A stretch of 24,661 nucleotides of DNA from contig JBJEJI010000005.1 of the NCBI GenBank assembly GCA_051877895.1, positions 1 to 24,661 of the forward strand, in the 5' to 3' direction. The notes under the pieces are model-generated. The model saw only the letters and a list, made by a program, of their open reading frames with translations. It made no database searches and was not told the DNA's origin. This document shows positions 5,377 through 13,323 of the stretch, in pieces. Position 1 is the stretch's first letter. The number at the start of each line of letters is the position of its first letter. The DNA is from UBA3775 sp051877895. Its GTDB lineage: Bacteria; Bacillota; Clostridia; Lachnospirales; Lachnospiraceae. The translations under genes and the position numbers were made by a program.

Positions 5377-7722
5377 ATGGAATACATCATTTCTTTGAAT
5401 CAAAAAAAGTCGTCTGTGGGGATTAATCCGGAACAAATTGGAGGCAAGGCAGCTTCCCTTATGAAGATGTGTATGGCGGGATTTCCGGTGCCGGAAGGAT
5501 ATGTGATTTCGGCAGATGGGTGGATTGGTTCTATTTTAAAAGAGGAAGCAGAGAAAGAACTGATTTGTTTTATAAAAAAATTGTCACCGGAATGGACCTA
5601 TGCAGTCCGCTCCTCGGCTGTGGGAGAGGACGGAGAAGAGTATTCTTTTGCAGGGGCATATGAAACAGAGCTGGATGTGCCCCGGAGACAGCTTCTTGAT
5701 GCTGTGAAAAAGGTTGCTTCCTCTGTTAACTCAGAGCGTGTCAGGGAGTATGTGAAAAACGGCAACAGTAAAGAGGGCAGAATTGCCGTTGTTATTCAGA
5801 GGTATGTAAAGCCGGAAATGGCAGGGGTACTGTTTACTTCTGATATTATTACAGGAAGCAGTTCCCGAATGACAGGTAACTATGTAAGAGGCTGCGGAGA
5901 GGGACTGGTTTCAGGTGCGGAAAACGGACTGGAATTTTTCTATGATGCTATGCACTATGCTTATCATGGTGAAACAGAACTGAAACCGTATGCAAAAAAA
6001 TTATATAGATATGCAGTACAAATCCGAAATATGTACAGGTGTCCTATGGATATTGAGTGGGCGGTTTCCGGCGGGAAACTATACCTTTTGCAGGCACGTC
6101 CCATTACAACCCTGCAGCGTTTTCATCGGGACACTTATCAGATTAACGGGTCTCTTGCAGGAGAATATTTGTTTTCCAAAACCAATGTGGGCGAAATATT
6201 TATGTGTCCGGTATCGCCTGCAACTTACAGTATTTTGGAGAGAATATGCACATCTTTGGGAGTTCCGGATTTTATAGACAATATTTGCGGGCAGGCATAC
6301 TGTAATCTGAGTGTTCTTTGTTCTTTACTTGTGTCATTTGGTTTTTCAAAAAAGAAAGCTTATGCCATCATTTCCGACATTGCCGGAGCAATACCGGAGG
6401 ATATTGAAATTCCGGTATTTCCTTTTGACCGGTCTGCTTTTTTAAAGAAAATTTCCGTGGTTCTGTTTGCGAAAAAGAGGAGGTCTGATACGGCAGTTTC
6501 TCGTCTTCCAAAGAAAGAATTTGTAAACAGAATGGGTGAAATCGGGGACAGGCTGATTGAGGGAATCCGCAGGCAGTCCTCCAATGAAGAATTAAAGCAA
6601 TATTGGGAAACCCATTGTAATGCTTATCTGACCGGGGTACTGACTGCCGTAATGACGTCGCTTTCTTTACAATCTCTTTTAAAAACCAGACAGCAGCTGG
6701 TGGAGATTGCAGGGGAGGAAATGGCCAATATATTATGTTCCAACAGTTCAAAAAACGGGGTGCTGGAAAGCATGAAGCCGTTACTTGCACTGGAAGATGT
6801 GGCAGAAGGGAAAATTACAAAAGAAGAATATCTTAAATGTTTTGGACACAGAAGTGTCAATGAAATGGAACTGGCATGTCCTTACCCGTATGAGAATCCG
6901 GACTATTTGGAAGAACGTATTGGTCAGCATATGGCATCCGGTATCTGTGTACATAAAATGAAAGAAGAACAGAATAGGCGGTATGAGCAGGCGGTTCAGC
7001 AATTCAAAGAAAAATATCCCGCTAAAGCAGGATGGCTTGATAAAAAATTAACGGCCTTTGCAAAAGCGAATTATAAAAGGGAACGGGTCAGAAGTCAGGC
7101 AGTGAAGTTGTTTTGTCTGATGCGTGAATTCCTGTTAAAAGCATCCGCATTAAATGGTCTGGGTGATGATGTCTTTATGCTGTATTTTCAGGAAACGCTG
7201 TTACTGCTGGACGGAGACACCTCGGTACTAAAGAATATTCCGAAAAGAAAAAAACAGTACCGGCTCTATTGTTCCTACCCGGCTTTTCCGAATGTCATTG
7301 TAGGACGGTTTCAGCCGGAAGAATGGTTAAAGGACCCAAAACGGCGTGTTGATTTCTGGCAGCAGGGAAGAACAACCTCTGCCGCTGCAGATATCAAAGG
7401 CTATGCCGGAGCATCCGGAATCGTGGAAGGGACTGTGCGTGTGTTAAGAAATCCTTCCGAAGCAGGGAAATTACTGCCGGGGGAAGTTCTTGTAACAACT
7501 GCAACCAATATTGGTTGGGTTACGGTGTTTGCAAAAGCTGCAGCCATAATAACAGATATTGGGGCGCCTTTATCCCATGCAGCCATCGTTGCCAGAGAAT
7601 TCGGCATACCTGCAGTGGTGGGATGCCAAAATGCAACAGAAGTATTAAAAACAGGGGACAGAGTCCGGGTAGACGGCTCTGCCGGAGTGGTAACACTTCT
7701 TCCCGCCATGCAGGAAAACTGA
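5377..7722 (+). CDS. PEP synthase / rifampin phosphotransferase-family protein
   Basis: A 781-residue protein. An N-terminal PPDK-type ATP-grasp half has GGKAASLMKM (about 22-31) and YAVRSSAVGEDGEEYSFAGAYET (about 75-97). A long alpha-helical middle includes a GDDVF motif typical of the RPH/PPS group. The C-terminal swivelling phosphohistidine domain has PLSHAAIVAREFGIPAVVG with the catalytic His at about 734, then GDRVRVDGSAGVV. This order (ATP, helical substrate domain, His domain) matches rifampin phosphotransferase and related antibiotic- or metabolite-phosphorylating enzymes rather than housekeeping PEP synthase, which ends in a PEP-binding barrel that is absent here. It is somewhat shorter than typical RPH (~870). 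AGGAAAGG precedes the start by 10-14 bases. It probably shares a transcript with the lipid kinase. The true substrate is unknown. Confidence 0.8.
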   Translation: MEYIISLNQKKSSVGINPEQIGGKAASLMKMCMAGFPVPEGYVISADGWIGSILKEEAEKELICFIKKLSPEWTYAVRSSAVGEDGEEYSFAGAYETELDVPRRQLLDAVKKVASSVNSERVREYVKNGNSKEGRIAVVIQRYVKPEMAGVLFTSDIITGSSSRMTGNYVRGCGEGLVSGAENGLEFFYDAMHYAYHGETELKPYAKKLYRYAVQIRNMYRCPMDIEWAVSGGKLYLLQARPITTLQRFHRDTYQINGSLAGEYLFSKTNVGEIFMCPVSPATYSILERICTSLGVPDFIDNICGQAYCNLSVLCSLLVSFGFSKKKAYAIISDIAGAIPEDIEIPVFPFDRSAFLKKISVVLFAKKRRSDTAVSRLPKKEFVNRMGEIGDRLIEGIRRQSSNEELKQYWETHCNAYLTGVLTAVMTSLSLQSLLKTRQQLVEIAGEEMANILCSNSSKNGVLESMKPLLALEDVAEGKITKEEYLKCFGHRSVNEMELACPYPYENPDYLEERIGQHMASGICVHKMKEEQNRRYEQAVQQFKEKYPAKAGWLDKKLTAFAKANYKRERVRSQAVKLFCLMREFLLKASALNGLGDDVFMLYFQETLLLLDGDTSVLKNIPKRKKQYRLYCSYPAFPNVIVGRFQPEEWLKDPKRRVDFWQQGRTTSAAADIKGYAGASGIVEGTVRVLRNPSEAGKLLPGEVLVTTATNIGWVTVFAKAAAIITDIGAPLSHAAIVAREFGIPAVVGCQNATEVLKTGDRVRVDGSAGVVTLLPAMQEN

Positions 7723-7753
7723 GAGAAAATCAGTTCATAAAACCTTTCACTGT

Positions 7754-8782
7754 TTACCACAAATCTGCCATTTCCAGTATGAGTCTTTCCGATTTTTCCC
7801 AGCCAAGGCATGGGTCGGTAATGGACTTGCCGTAGCAGCCGCCGTCAACCTTCTGGTTGCCGTCTTCAAGATAGCTTTCAATCATAAAGCCTTTTAAAAT
7901 AGAGCGGATATCGCTTGAAAGCTTCCGGCTGTGAATGGCCTCTTTGACGATACGGATCTGGGCCATATATTTTTTATTGGAGTTGGCGTGGTTGGCGTCA
8001 ATAATAACTCCCGGATTTAACAGGTTTCGTCTGCTGTATGCCTCGTAAAGCTCTTCCAAATCTTCATAGTGGTAGTTGGAAAAGCACTTGCCATCCTCTT
8101 TTACAAAGCCTCGTAAAATGGCATGGGCATAAGGATTGCCCGGTGTTTCCACCTCATAGCCTCTGTAGGAAATGGTGTGAGGAATCTGGGCTGCCAGAAT
8201 GGAGTTGAGCATAACTTCCTTGTCGCCGCAGGTAGGGTTTTTCATGCCTACAGGAATTCCGATGCCGCTGGCCACCAGACGGTGCTGCTGGTTTTCCACG
8301 GAGCGGGCGCCTACTGCCACATAGGAAAGAATGTCCGACAGATAGCTGTGATTCTCCGGATACAGCATCTCATCGGCACAGGTAAATTCCGTTTCCTGCA
8401 TTGCACGGATGTGCAGATGCCGAAGTGCAACAAGCCCCTTTTCCATATCCGGCTGCTCATTGGGATCCGGCTGGAGTGCAATGCCCTTATAGCCCTCTCC
8501 GGTTGTTCTTGGTTTGTTGGTATAAATACGCGGAATGATAAAAATCTTGTCTTTTACCTTTTCCTGAACATCTCTTAAGCGGCTGATATAGTCCAGCACC
8601 GCATCCTCCCTGTCTGCGGAGCAGGGTCCGATAATCAGAAGCAGTTTGTTAGATTTTCCTGTTAAAATATCTGCAATTTCAGCGTCACGCTGTGCCTTGA
8701 TTTCTTTCATATGCTCTGTCATGGGAATCTGTTCCTTTAACTCGTCGGGAGTACAGAGCTTTCTTTTTATTTTCATCTGCAT
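7754..8782 (-). CDS. aroF: 3-deoxy-7-phosphoheptulonate (DAHP) synthase, AroG/AroF type
   Basis: A 342-residue class I DAHP synthase. It condenses PEP with erythrose-4-phosphate, committing carbon to the shikimate pathway. Motifs in order: IIGPCSAD (Cys54, metal ligand), FIIPRIYTNKPRTTGEGYKG (about 81-100, substrate Lys/Arg), VGARSVENQQHR, PVGMKNPTCGD, IIDANHANSNKK (metal His), MIESYLEDGNQ (metal Glu) and SITDPCLGWEKSE (metal Asp). The E. coli-like N-terminal extension that holds the feedback site is present, but which amino acid inhibits it cannot be read. The start ATG has GAGG 8 bases upstream. It converges with the PEP-synthase-like gene across a 31-base gap. No other aromatic pathway gene is adjacent. 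Confidence 0.93.
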   Translation of the reverse strand: MQMKIKRKLCTPDELKEQIPMTEHMKEIKAQRDAEIADILTGKSNKLLLIIGPCSADREDAVLDYISRLRDVQEKVKDKIFIIPRIYTNKPRTTGEGYKGIALQPDPNEQPDMEKGLVALRHLHIRAMQETEFTCADEMLYPENHSYLSDILSYVAVGARSVENQQHRLVASGIGIPVGMKNPTCGDKEVMLNSILAAQIPHTISYRGYEVETPGNPYAHAILRGFVKEDGKCFSNYHYEDLEELYEAYSRRNLLNPGVIIDANHANSNKKYMAQIRIVKEAIHSRKLSSDIRSILKGFMIESYLEDGNQKVDGGCYGKSITDPCLGWEKSERLILEMADLW

Positions 8783-8800
8783 ATAGTCACCTCAGTTAAT

Positions 8801-8823
8801 ATTCATAATGATTCATAATGAAT
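8801..8823 (-). promoter_or_regulatory. Tandem repeat/palindrome upstream of aroF
   Basis: ATTCATAATG is repeated exactly (8801-8810, 8811-8820), and the second copy extends to ATTCATAATGAAT (8811-8823), a palindrome with 6-base arms. It lies about 18 bases upstream of the aroF start, in the likely 5' leader. Possible promoter elements are TTGCAA (8880-8875) and TAACAT (8857-8852) with a 17-base spacer on the minus strand. This is a candidate operator for aromatic-amino-acid control, but no known consensus was matched. Confidence 0.4.
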
Positions 8824-8942
8824 CTGCAAAATATTTTTTACGTGTTTTAATATGTTACCACGGATTCTGAGTAATTGCAAGAACATCCATGACCTTGGGT
8901 TTCGGAGCTTATCTTCTTCTTTTATTTTGGAAGAAATTGTGA

Positions 8943-8948
8943 TATAAT
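8943..8948 (+). promoter_or_regulatory. Extended -10 promoter of hrb
   Basis: A perfect TATAAT with an upstream TGn (TGATATAAT, 8940-8948) makes an extended -10. The -35 region (TTTTAT around 8920) is weak, as is common with extended -10 promoters. The transcript would start near 8955 and give a ~59-base leader. Confidence 0.6.
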
Positions 8949-8963
8949 ATAAACAATAATCGT

Positions 8964-8988
8964 GGCTTGCAAGGTTTAGCCTCAAGCC
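8964..8988 (+). other. 5' leader hairpin of hrb
   Basis: GGCTTG (8964-8969) pairs with CAAGCC (8983-8988), and AGG (8972-8974) pairs with CCT (8980-8982) inside it with a 2-base bulge, giving nine pairs around a 5-base loop. It begins about nine bases after the predicted transcript start and ends before the GGAGGTG ribosome site. There is no T-run. It is likely an mRNA 5' stabilising structure or regulator target. Confidence 0.45.
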
Positions 8989-9013
8989 GAAAAATAAATT
9001 TGGAGGTGTATAA

Positions 9014-9637
9014 ATGAACAACAAGGCACTGTATAAACTCAGCTATGGGTTATTTGTAGTTACTGCAAATCAGGACGGAAAGGACAATGGCTGCATTACA
9101 AATACTGCAATTCAGGCCGCTTCGGGACCGGATAAAATTACATTTGCAATCAATAAAAACAATCTGACACATGATATGATTCTTGCAACAGGAAAGTATA
9201 CTGTTTCAGTGCTTTCAACATCCGCTGAATTTGACTTGTACAAGCATTTTGGCTTTCAGTCAGGACGGGATGTTGATAAGTTCAAGGATTTCAATGATGT
9301 AAAGAGACTTGAAAACGGAACTCTTTGTGTTACAAAAGGAACAAACGCATATTTCTCCGGAAACATTATTCAGACAGTGGATTTAGGTTCACATACCTTG
9401 TTTATTGCTGATATTTCTGATATGGAAGTATTGAGTGATGAACCTTCCGCAACTTATGAATACTATCGCGAGAACGTAAAACCGAAGCCTGTGGATACCG
9501 GCAAGAAGCAGAATGGACAGACCGTATGGCGCTGTACAATCTGTGGTTATGAATATGTAGGTGAAGAGCTGCCGGAAGATTTCATATGCCCATTGTGTAA
9601 GCATCCTGCATCAGATTTCGAAAAAGTAACAAAGTAA
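9014..9637 (+). CDS. hrb: High-molecular-weight rubredoxin (flavin reductase-rubredoxin fusion)
   Basis: A 207-residue two-domain redox protein. Residues ~1-155 form a flavin-reductase-like FMN-binding domain (ALYKLSYGLFVVTANQDG, then NGCITNTAIQAAS, the usual start of this fold). Residues ~170-207 form a short rubredoxin with CTICG (C174, C177) and CPLC (C192, C195) binding one iron. In Moorella thermoacetica the same fusion (Hrb) carries electrons from NADH to the flavodiiron protein FprA for NO and O2 reduction. Here fprA is the next gene, which strongly supports that role. The start has GGAGGTG 5 bases upstream. Unlike a simple bicistron, a strong terminator follows (9665-9695). Confidence 0.9.
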   Translation: MNNKALYKLSYGLFVVTANQDGKDNGCITNTAIQAASGPDKITFAINKNNLTHDMILATGKYTVSVLSTSAEFDLYKHFGFQSGRDVDKFKDFNDVKRLENGTLCVTKGTNAYFSGNIIQTVDLGSHTLFIADISDMEVLSDEPSATYEYYRENVKPKPVDTGKKQNGQTVWRCTICGYEYVGEELPEDFICPLCKHPASDFEKVTK

Positions 9638-9664
9638 GATTAAAAAAATTTATACAATTTCAGG

Positions 9665-9695
9665 AATCCCTCTGCAAAAGCGGAGGGATTTTTTA
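9665..9695 (+). terminator. Rho-independent terminator after hrb
   Basis: AATCCCTC (9665-9672) pairs perfectly with GAGGGATT (9683-9690) around a 10-base loop and runs into a six-T tract. It lies 28 bases after the hrb stop codon and separates hrb from fprA. Confidence 0.88.
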
Positions 9696-9709
9696 TCCCT
9701 GTTGCCGTC

Positions 9710-9738
9710 TTGCTACCGGCCCGGTAATGTGTTATAGT
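9710..9738 (+). promoter_or_regulatory. fprA promoter with palindromic operator in spacer
   Basis: TTGCTA (9710-9715) and TATAGT (9733-9738) are separated by exactly 17 bases. A perfect inverted repeat TACCGG-C-CCGGTA (9714-9726) overlaps the end of the -35 and fills the spacer, an ideal position for a repressor. A second GC-type palindrome AGACCGGTCT (9799-9808) lies in the leader and shares the ACCGG/CCGGT core. Also in the leader is a GGTGT/ACACC stem (9770-9774 with 9785-9789). Confidence 0.65.
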
Positions 9739-9838
9739 AAACAGGTAGTAACTTGCACTTTAAATGTAGGGTGTTTGTGCCTGTACACCATTAGAAAAAG
9801 ACCGGTCTGTGACGGATTCGGTTATGGAGGAATTAATT

Positions 9839-11008
9839 ATGTATATTACAGAGGATATCCGATATATCGGGGTGGACGATACCGATATTGATTTATTTGA
9901 AAGCCAGTACAAGGTTCCTGACGGAATTTCGTACAATTCTTATGTGATTTTAGATGATAAGGTTGCTGTAATGGACACGGCAGATAAACGCATGGCAGAT
10001 AAGTGGGAAAAAAATCTGCTTGAGGTGCTGAATGGCAGAAAACCGGATTACCTTGTTGTGCATCATCTGGAGCCTGATCATGCAGGCAGTATAGCAGGAT
10101 TTATGAAGCTTTTTCCTGAGGCGGTTCTGGTTGGAAACGAGAAAACTTTCAAAATGTTTCCTCAGTTTTTTGATTGTGCTCCGGAAGGGAAAATAATGGT
10201 GGTAGGTGAGGGCGATAAGCTTTCTCTCGGCAGTCATGAATTGAGTTTTTACATGGCGCCTATGGTGCACTGGCCGGAAGTTATGGTTTCTTATGACAGC
10301 AAGGACAAGGTTCTTTTTTCGGCTGATGGTTTCGGAAAGTTCGGTGCCATTGAAAAAACAAAGGATGCAGACTGGGCATGTGAGGCCAGAAGATATTACT
10401 TTAATATTGTCGGGAAGTATGGCGCACCGGTACAGATGCTTCTCAAAAAGGCTTCTGCTCTGGATATATGCTGTATATGCCCGCTTCACGGACCTGTACT
10501 GAAAGAAAATCTTGGATATTACACAGACCTTTATAACACATGGAGCAGTTATAAGCCTGAAAGCGAGGGCATATTAATCGCTGTGGCTTCCATACACGGC
10601 AATACCATGAAGGCGGCGGAGAAACTGGCAGACATTCTTCGTCAGAAGGGTGTGGCAAAAGTGGTCATAACCGATCTGGCCAGAGATGATATGGCAGAGG
10701 CACTGGAGGATGCATTCCGATATGACCGTATGATACTGGCAGCGGCCAGCTATGACGGCGGAGTATTCCCGCCGATGCGTGAGTTCCTTTACAAGCTGCA
10801 AAGTAAGGCATATCAGAATCGTAAAGTGGGAATTCTGGAAAATGGTTCCTGGGGTCCTACTGCCGCAAGAACCATGAAGGGCATCCTTGAAACAATGAAA
10901 AATGTAGAAGTGGCAGAACCGGTTGTTACAATTCGTTCTACCATGAAAGAAACTGATATTCCTTCTATGGAAAAACTTGCAGAGGTTATGAGTCCTGTTG
11001 CGTTGTAA
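9839..11008 (+). CDS. fprA: Flavodiiron protein FprA (A-type flavoprotein, NO/O2 reductase)
   Basis: A 389-residue cytoplasmic flavodiiron protein. The metallo-beta-lactamase-like domain carries all diiron ligands: HLEPDH (H76, E78, D80, then H81), MVHWPE (H144), SADGFG (D163) and PLHGP (H217). A flavodoxin domain follows from about residue 243 (GILIAVASIHGNTMKAAEK, FMN phosphate loop). It reduces NO to N2O and/or O2 to water with electrons from rubredoxin; the Hrb fusion just upstream is its known partner in Moorella. The start at 9839 is preferred over the in-frame GTG at 9809 because GGAGG sits 8 bases before it. It has its own promoter and is followed after 21 bases by the HD-domain gene, likely in one transcript. 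Confidence 0.93.
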   Translation: MYITEDIRYIGVDDTDIDLFESQYKVPDGISYNSYVILDDKVAVMDTADKRMADKWEKNLLEVLNGRKPDYLVVHHLEPDHAGSIAGFMKLFPEAVLVGNEKTFKMFPQFFDCAPEGKIMVVGEGDKLSLGSHELSFYMAPMVHWPEVMVSYDSKDKVLFSADGFGKFGAIEKTKDADWACEARRYYFNIVGKYGAPVQMLLKKASALDICCICPLHGPVLKENLGYYTDLYNTWSSYKPESEGILIAVASIHGNTMKAAEKLADILRQKGVAKVVITDLARDDMAEALEDAFRYDRMILAAASYDGGVFPPMREFLYKLQSKAYQNRKVGILENGSWGPTAARTMKGILETMKNVEVAEPVVTIRSTMKETDIPSMEKLAEVMSPVAL

Positions 11009-11029
11009 CAGAGATAAGAGGAGGCACAT

Positions 11030-11611
11030 ATGAATGCAAATATTTCAAGAGAAGACGCTTTGGCACTTCTGAAAAAACATAATAAGGAGCCGTTTCACAT
11101 CCAGCACGGTCTCACGGTTGAAGGGGTTATGAGATGGTTTGCACAGGAAGAGGGCTACGGCGATGACGTGGACTTCTGGGGAGTTGTCGGACTGCTTCAC
11201 GACATTGATTTTGAGGAATATCCTGAGCAGCACTGTATTAAAGCACCGGAACTTCTCCGGGAGGCAGGTGTCAGTGAAGAGGCAATTCATGCAATCTGCA
11301 GCCATGGCTATGAGCTTACTGTTGATGTCAGGCCGGAACATGATATGGAGAAAACGCTTTATGCGGTAGATGAACTGACCGGACTGATTTGGGCAGCGGC
11401 ATTGATGAGACCGTCAAAAAGTGTAATGGACATGGAAGTTAAGTCGGTTAAAAAGAAATATAAAAGTGCAAATTTTGCCGCAGGCTGCTCAAGAGAAGTA
11501 ATTGAAAAGGGAGCAGGGTTTATGGGAATTGAATTAAGTGAACTGATTGAGAAAACAATTCTTGCAATGAGAAGCTGCGAAGCATCCGTTGCGGCGGAGA
11601 TGGAGCAGTAA
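11030..11611 (+). CDS. HD-domain phosphohydrolase
   Basis: A 193-residue soluble protein of the HDIG/HD superfamily. Putative metal ligands are H26 (FHIQHGL), the HD pair H57-D58 in GLLHDIDFEEYPEQH, H92 (ICSHGY) and D114 (AVDELTGLIWA). This short stand-alone form is common in Firmicutes and usually annotated only as 'HD domain-containing protein' or hydrolase; nucleotides are typical substrates of the fold. AGGAGG lies 6 bases before the ATG. The stop TAA is immediately followed by the next gene's GTG, so the two are translationally coupled. It sits between fprA and a transporter, but no direct link to NO defence can be shown. Confidence 0.8.
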   Translation: MNANISREDALALLKKHNKEPFHIQHGLTVEGVMRWFAQEEGYGDDVDFWGVVGLLHDIDFEEYPEQHCIKAPELLREAGVSEEAIHAICSHGYELTVDVRPEHDMEKTLYAVDELTGLIWAAALMRPSKSVMDMEVKSVKKKYKSANFAAGCSREVIEKGAGFMGIELSELIEKTILAMRSCEASVAAEMEQ

Positions 11612-12523
11612 GTGGAGCTACTAAAAAGTGAGAAAATGAGGCCTTTTCTTGCTTCGTTTTGTGCCCTGGGGTGGTCCATGGCATATCCCTTGATTAAAAT
11701 GGGCTATTGGGAACTGGGGATTGAATCCGGAGACCTGGGGAGTAAAATTCTTTTCGCGGGAATCCGATTCTTTGTGGCGGGGCTTTTAGTGCTTATTGCC
11801 GCTGCATTTCGTAAGAAGAATATAAAAATAAGCTCCGGAAGTGGGGGAATGTTAATTGCTTTCGCACTGGTAAATACTACCTTTCATTACTTGTTTTCCT
11901 ACATCGGATTATCCTATATTCCAAGTTCCAGATCTACTATTTTGGACTCTATGGGTGGGTTTATGCTTATTATTCTGTCAGGGCTGTTTTTTGCAGATGA
12001 TGCTTTTAACAGGAAAAAGCTTGCAGGCTGTGTGCTGGGAATCTCAGGAATAATAATACTTAATATTGCTCCGGCGGAAACTTTGCTTACCGGAATATCT
12101 TTTATGGGTGACGGCATGATACTTCTGAATGCCTGTTGTGCAGCAGGCGGAGGAATACTTACCCGTTTCATTTCCAAAAAGATGGATATGATGACAGCTA
12201 CCGGTTACGGTATGGGAATCGGAGGGCTGGTATTAATGGTTGCAGGAGTAGGAGTGGGATTACAGCATACCTGGAATTTAAGTGCAAAGGGAATGCTGAT
12301 TATTGTACTTCTCATTTTGATTTCCGCAATATGTTTTGGCGTTTACAATACACTTCTTGCATATCATCCAATTAGCAAAGTGGCGATTTACAATGCATTT
12401 ATTCCGGTATTCGGGGTTGTTTTTTCATCCCTGCTTCTCGAGGAACCGTTTTTATGGCAGTATATGGCGGCTGGATTTCTTGTGGCAGCCGGAATCTATG
12501 TTATGAATCACAATAAATCTTAG
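11612..12523 (+). CDS. EamA/DMT-superfamily transporter
   Basis: A 303-residue polytopic membrane protein with about ten hydrophobic helices arranged as two EamA repeats. The first begins ASFCALGWSMAYPLIKMGY; the second covers about 150-300 and ends AAGFLVAAGIYVMNHNKS. It is a drug/metabolite transporter-type carrier; the substrate is unknown. The GTG start at 11612 is taken because GGAG inside the previous gene lies 6 bases upstream and it directly abuts that stop codon. An ATG eight codons later (11636) is possible but has a weaker RBS. Third gene of the fprA-HD-EamA-DinB run. Confidence 0.85.
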   Translation: MELLKSEKMRPFLASFCALGWSMAYPLIKMGYWELGIESGDLGSKILFAGIRFFVAGLLVLIAAAFRKKNIKISSGSGGMLIAFALVNTTFHYLFSYIGLSYIPSSRSTILDSMGGFMLIILSGLFFADDAFNRKKLAGCVLGISGIIILNIAPAETLLTGISFMGDGMILLNACCAAGGGILTRFISKKMDMMTATGYGMGIGGLVLMVAGVGVGLQHTWNLSAKGMLIIVLLILISAICFGVYNTLLAYHPISKVAIYNAFIPVFGVVFSSLLLEEPFLWQYMAAGFLVAAGIYVMNHNKS

Positions 12524-12548
12524 TAAAATACTGGAAAATGGAGAATAT

Positions 12549-13214
12549 ATGAATAAAGACTGGTCTGAGAAGAACAAAGAAATTCAGAGACTGCTTGGCA
12601 AAAAACTTACTTATGCTGAAGGTATAAACCGATTGATTGAATTTCGTAAGGAGTTGTTTGCACAGATTACATACATGGTTAACGGGCTTCCGAAAGAAGC
12701 ATTTTATCAGATGCCGTATGCTAAGGCAAAGGGGTATCACAGTAAAACTCTCAGCTATTCCATATGGCATGTTTTCAGAATTGAAGATATTGTGGCACAT
12801 ACTCTGATGCAGAATGATGAGCAGATTCTTTTCTCGGATAATTATTTAAATAAAATAGGTACAAAACATATTACCACAGGCAATGAGCTTCAGGGAGAGC
12901 AGATTGCGGAGTTCTCAAAAGAACTGGATGTAAAGGCACTTTATGCATACGCAGACGCAGTCAGACAGTCAACCGATGAAATTCTCCGTGGCATGGACTA
13001 TTCGGATTTTAAGAGAAAATTCGGAGATTCCGACAGGAAAAGAGTGATTTTGTCGGAATGTATCAGCTCAGACGAAGAGGCTTGCTGGCTGGTTGATTAC
13101 TGGTGCGGAAAGGATGTTTTGGGACTTATTAAAATGCCGTTTTCCAGACACTGGATTATGCATATAGAAGCGATGCTTCGTATCAAAAAAAATATTCTTT
13201 CACCGGTTTTGTAA
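12549..13214 (+). CDS. DinB-like four-helix metalloprotein
   Basis: A 221-residue, mostly helical soluble protein. The histidine triad pattern of the DinB/YfiT fold is visible: H74 in SIWHVFRIEDIVAH, then H201 and H205 in SRHWIMHIEAM near the C-terminus. Members bind a divalent metal and some act in thiol-dependent detoxification; no enzyme activity can be assigned. GGAG lies 5 bases before the ATG. It starts 25 bases after the EamA gene and is probably the last gene of that transcript. The family call rests on the His pattern and helical profile. Confidence 0.65.
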   Translation: MNKDWSEKNKEIQRLLGKKLTYAEGINRLIEFRKELFAQITYMVNGLPKEAFYQMPYAKAKGYHSKTLSYSIWHVFRIEDIVAHTLMQNDEQILFSDNYLNKIGTKHITTGNELQGEQIAEFSKELDVKALYAYADAVRQSTDEILRGMDYSDFKRKFGDSDRKRVILSECISSDEEACWLVDYWCGKDVLGLIKMPFSRHWIMHIEAMLRIKKNILSPVL

Positions 13215-13323
13215 TAGTACATCAATAAACAGGCGATACTAAAGTTTGTATTATTGAAAAAATTTTACATTAAGTAAAAGAGCCGGAGAAGACTCATAAT
13301 AATTAATTAGTGAGGAATTCAGA

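Noticed and set aside
7717..7735. AACTGA/TCAGTT hairpin between convergent genes as a terminator
   Set aside because: Only six pairs and no T-run on either strand.
9950..10489. 179-codon minus-strand frame
   Set aside because: Antisense to fprA, whose diiron ligands are all conserved.
13261..13300. Promoter for ptsH (CATAAT near 13295)
   Set aside because: No acceptable -35 at a 16-18 base spacing; the promoter could not be placed with confidence.
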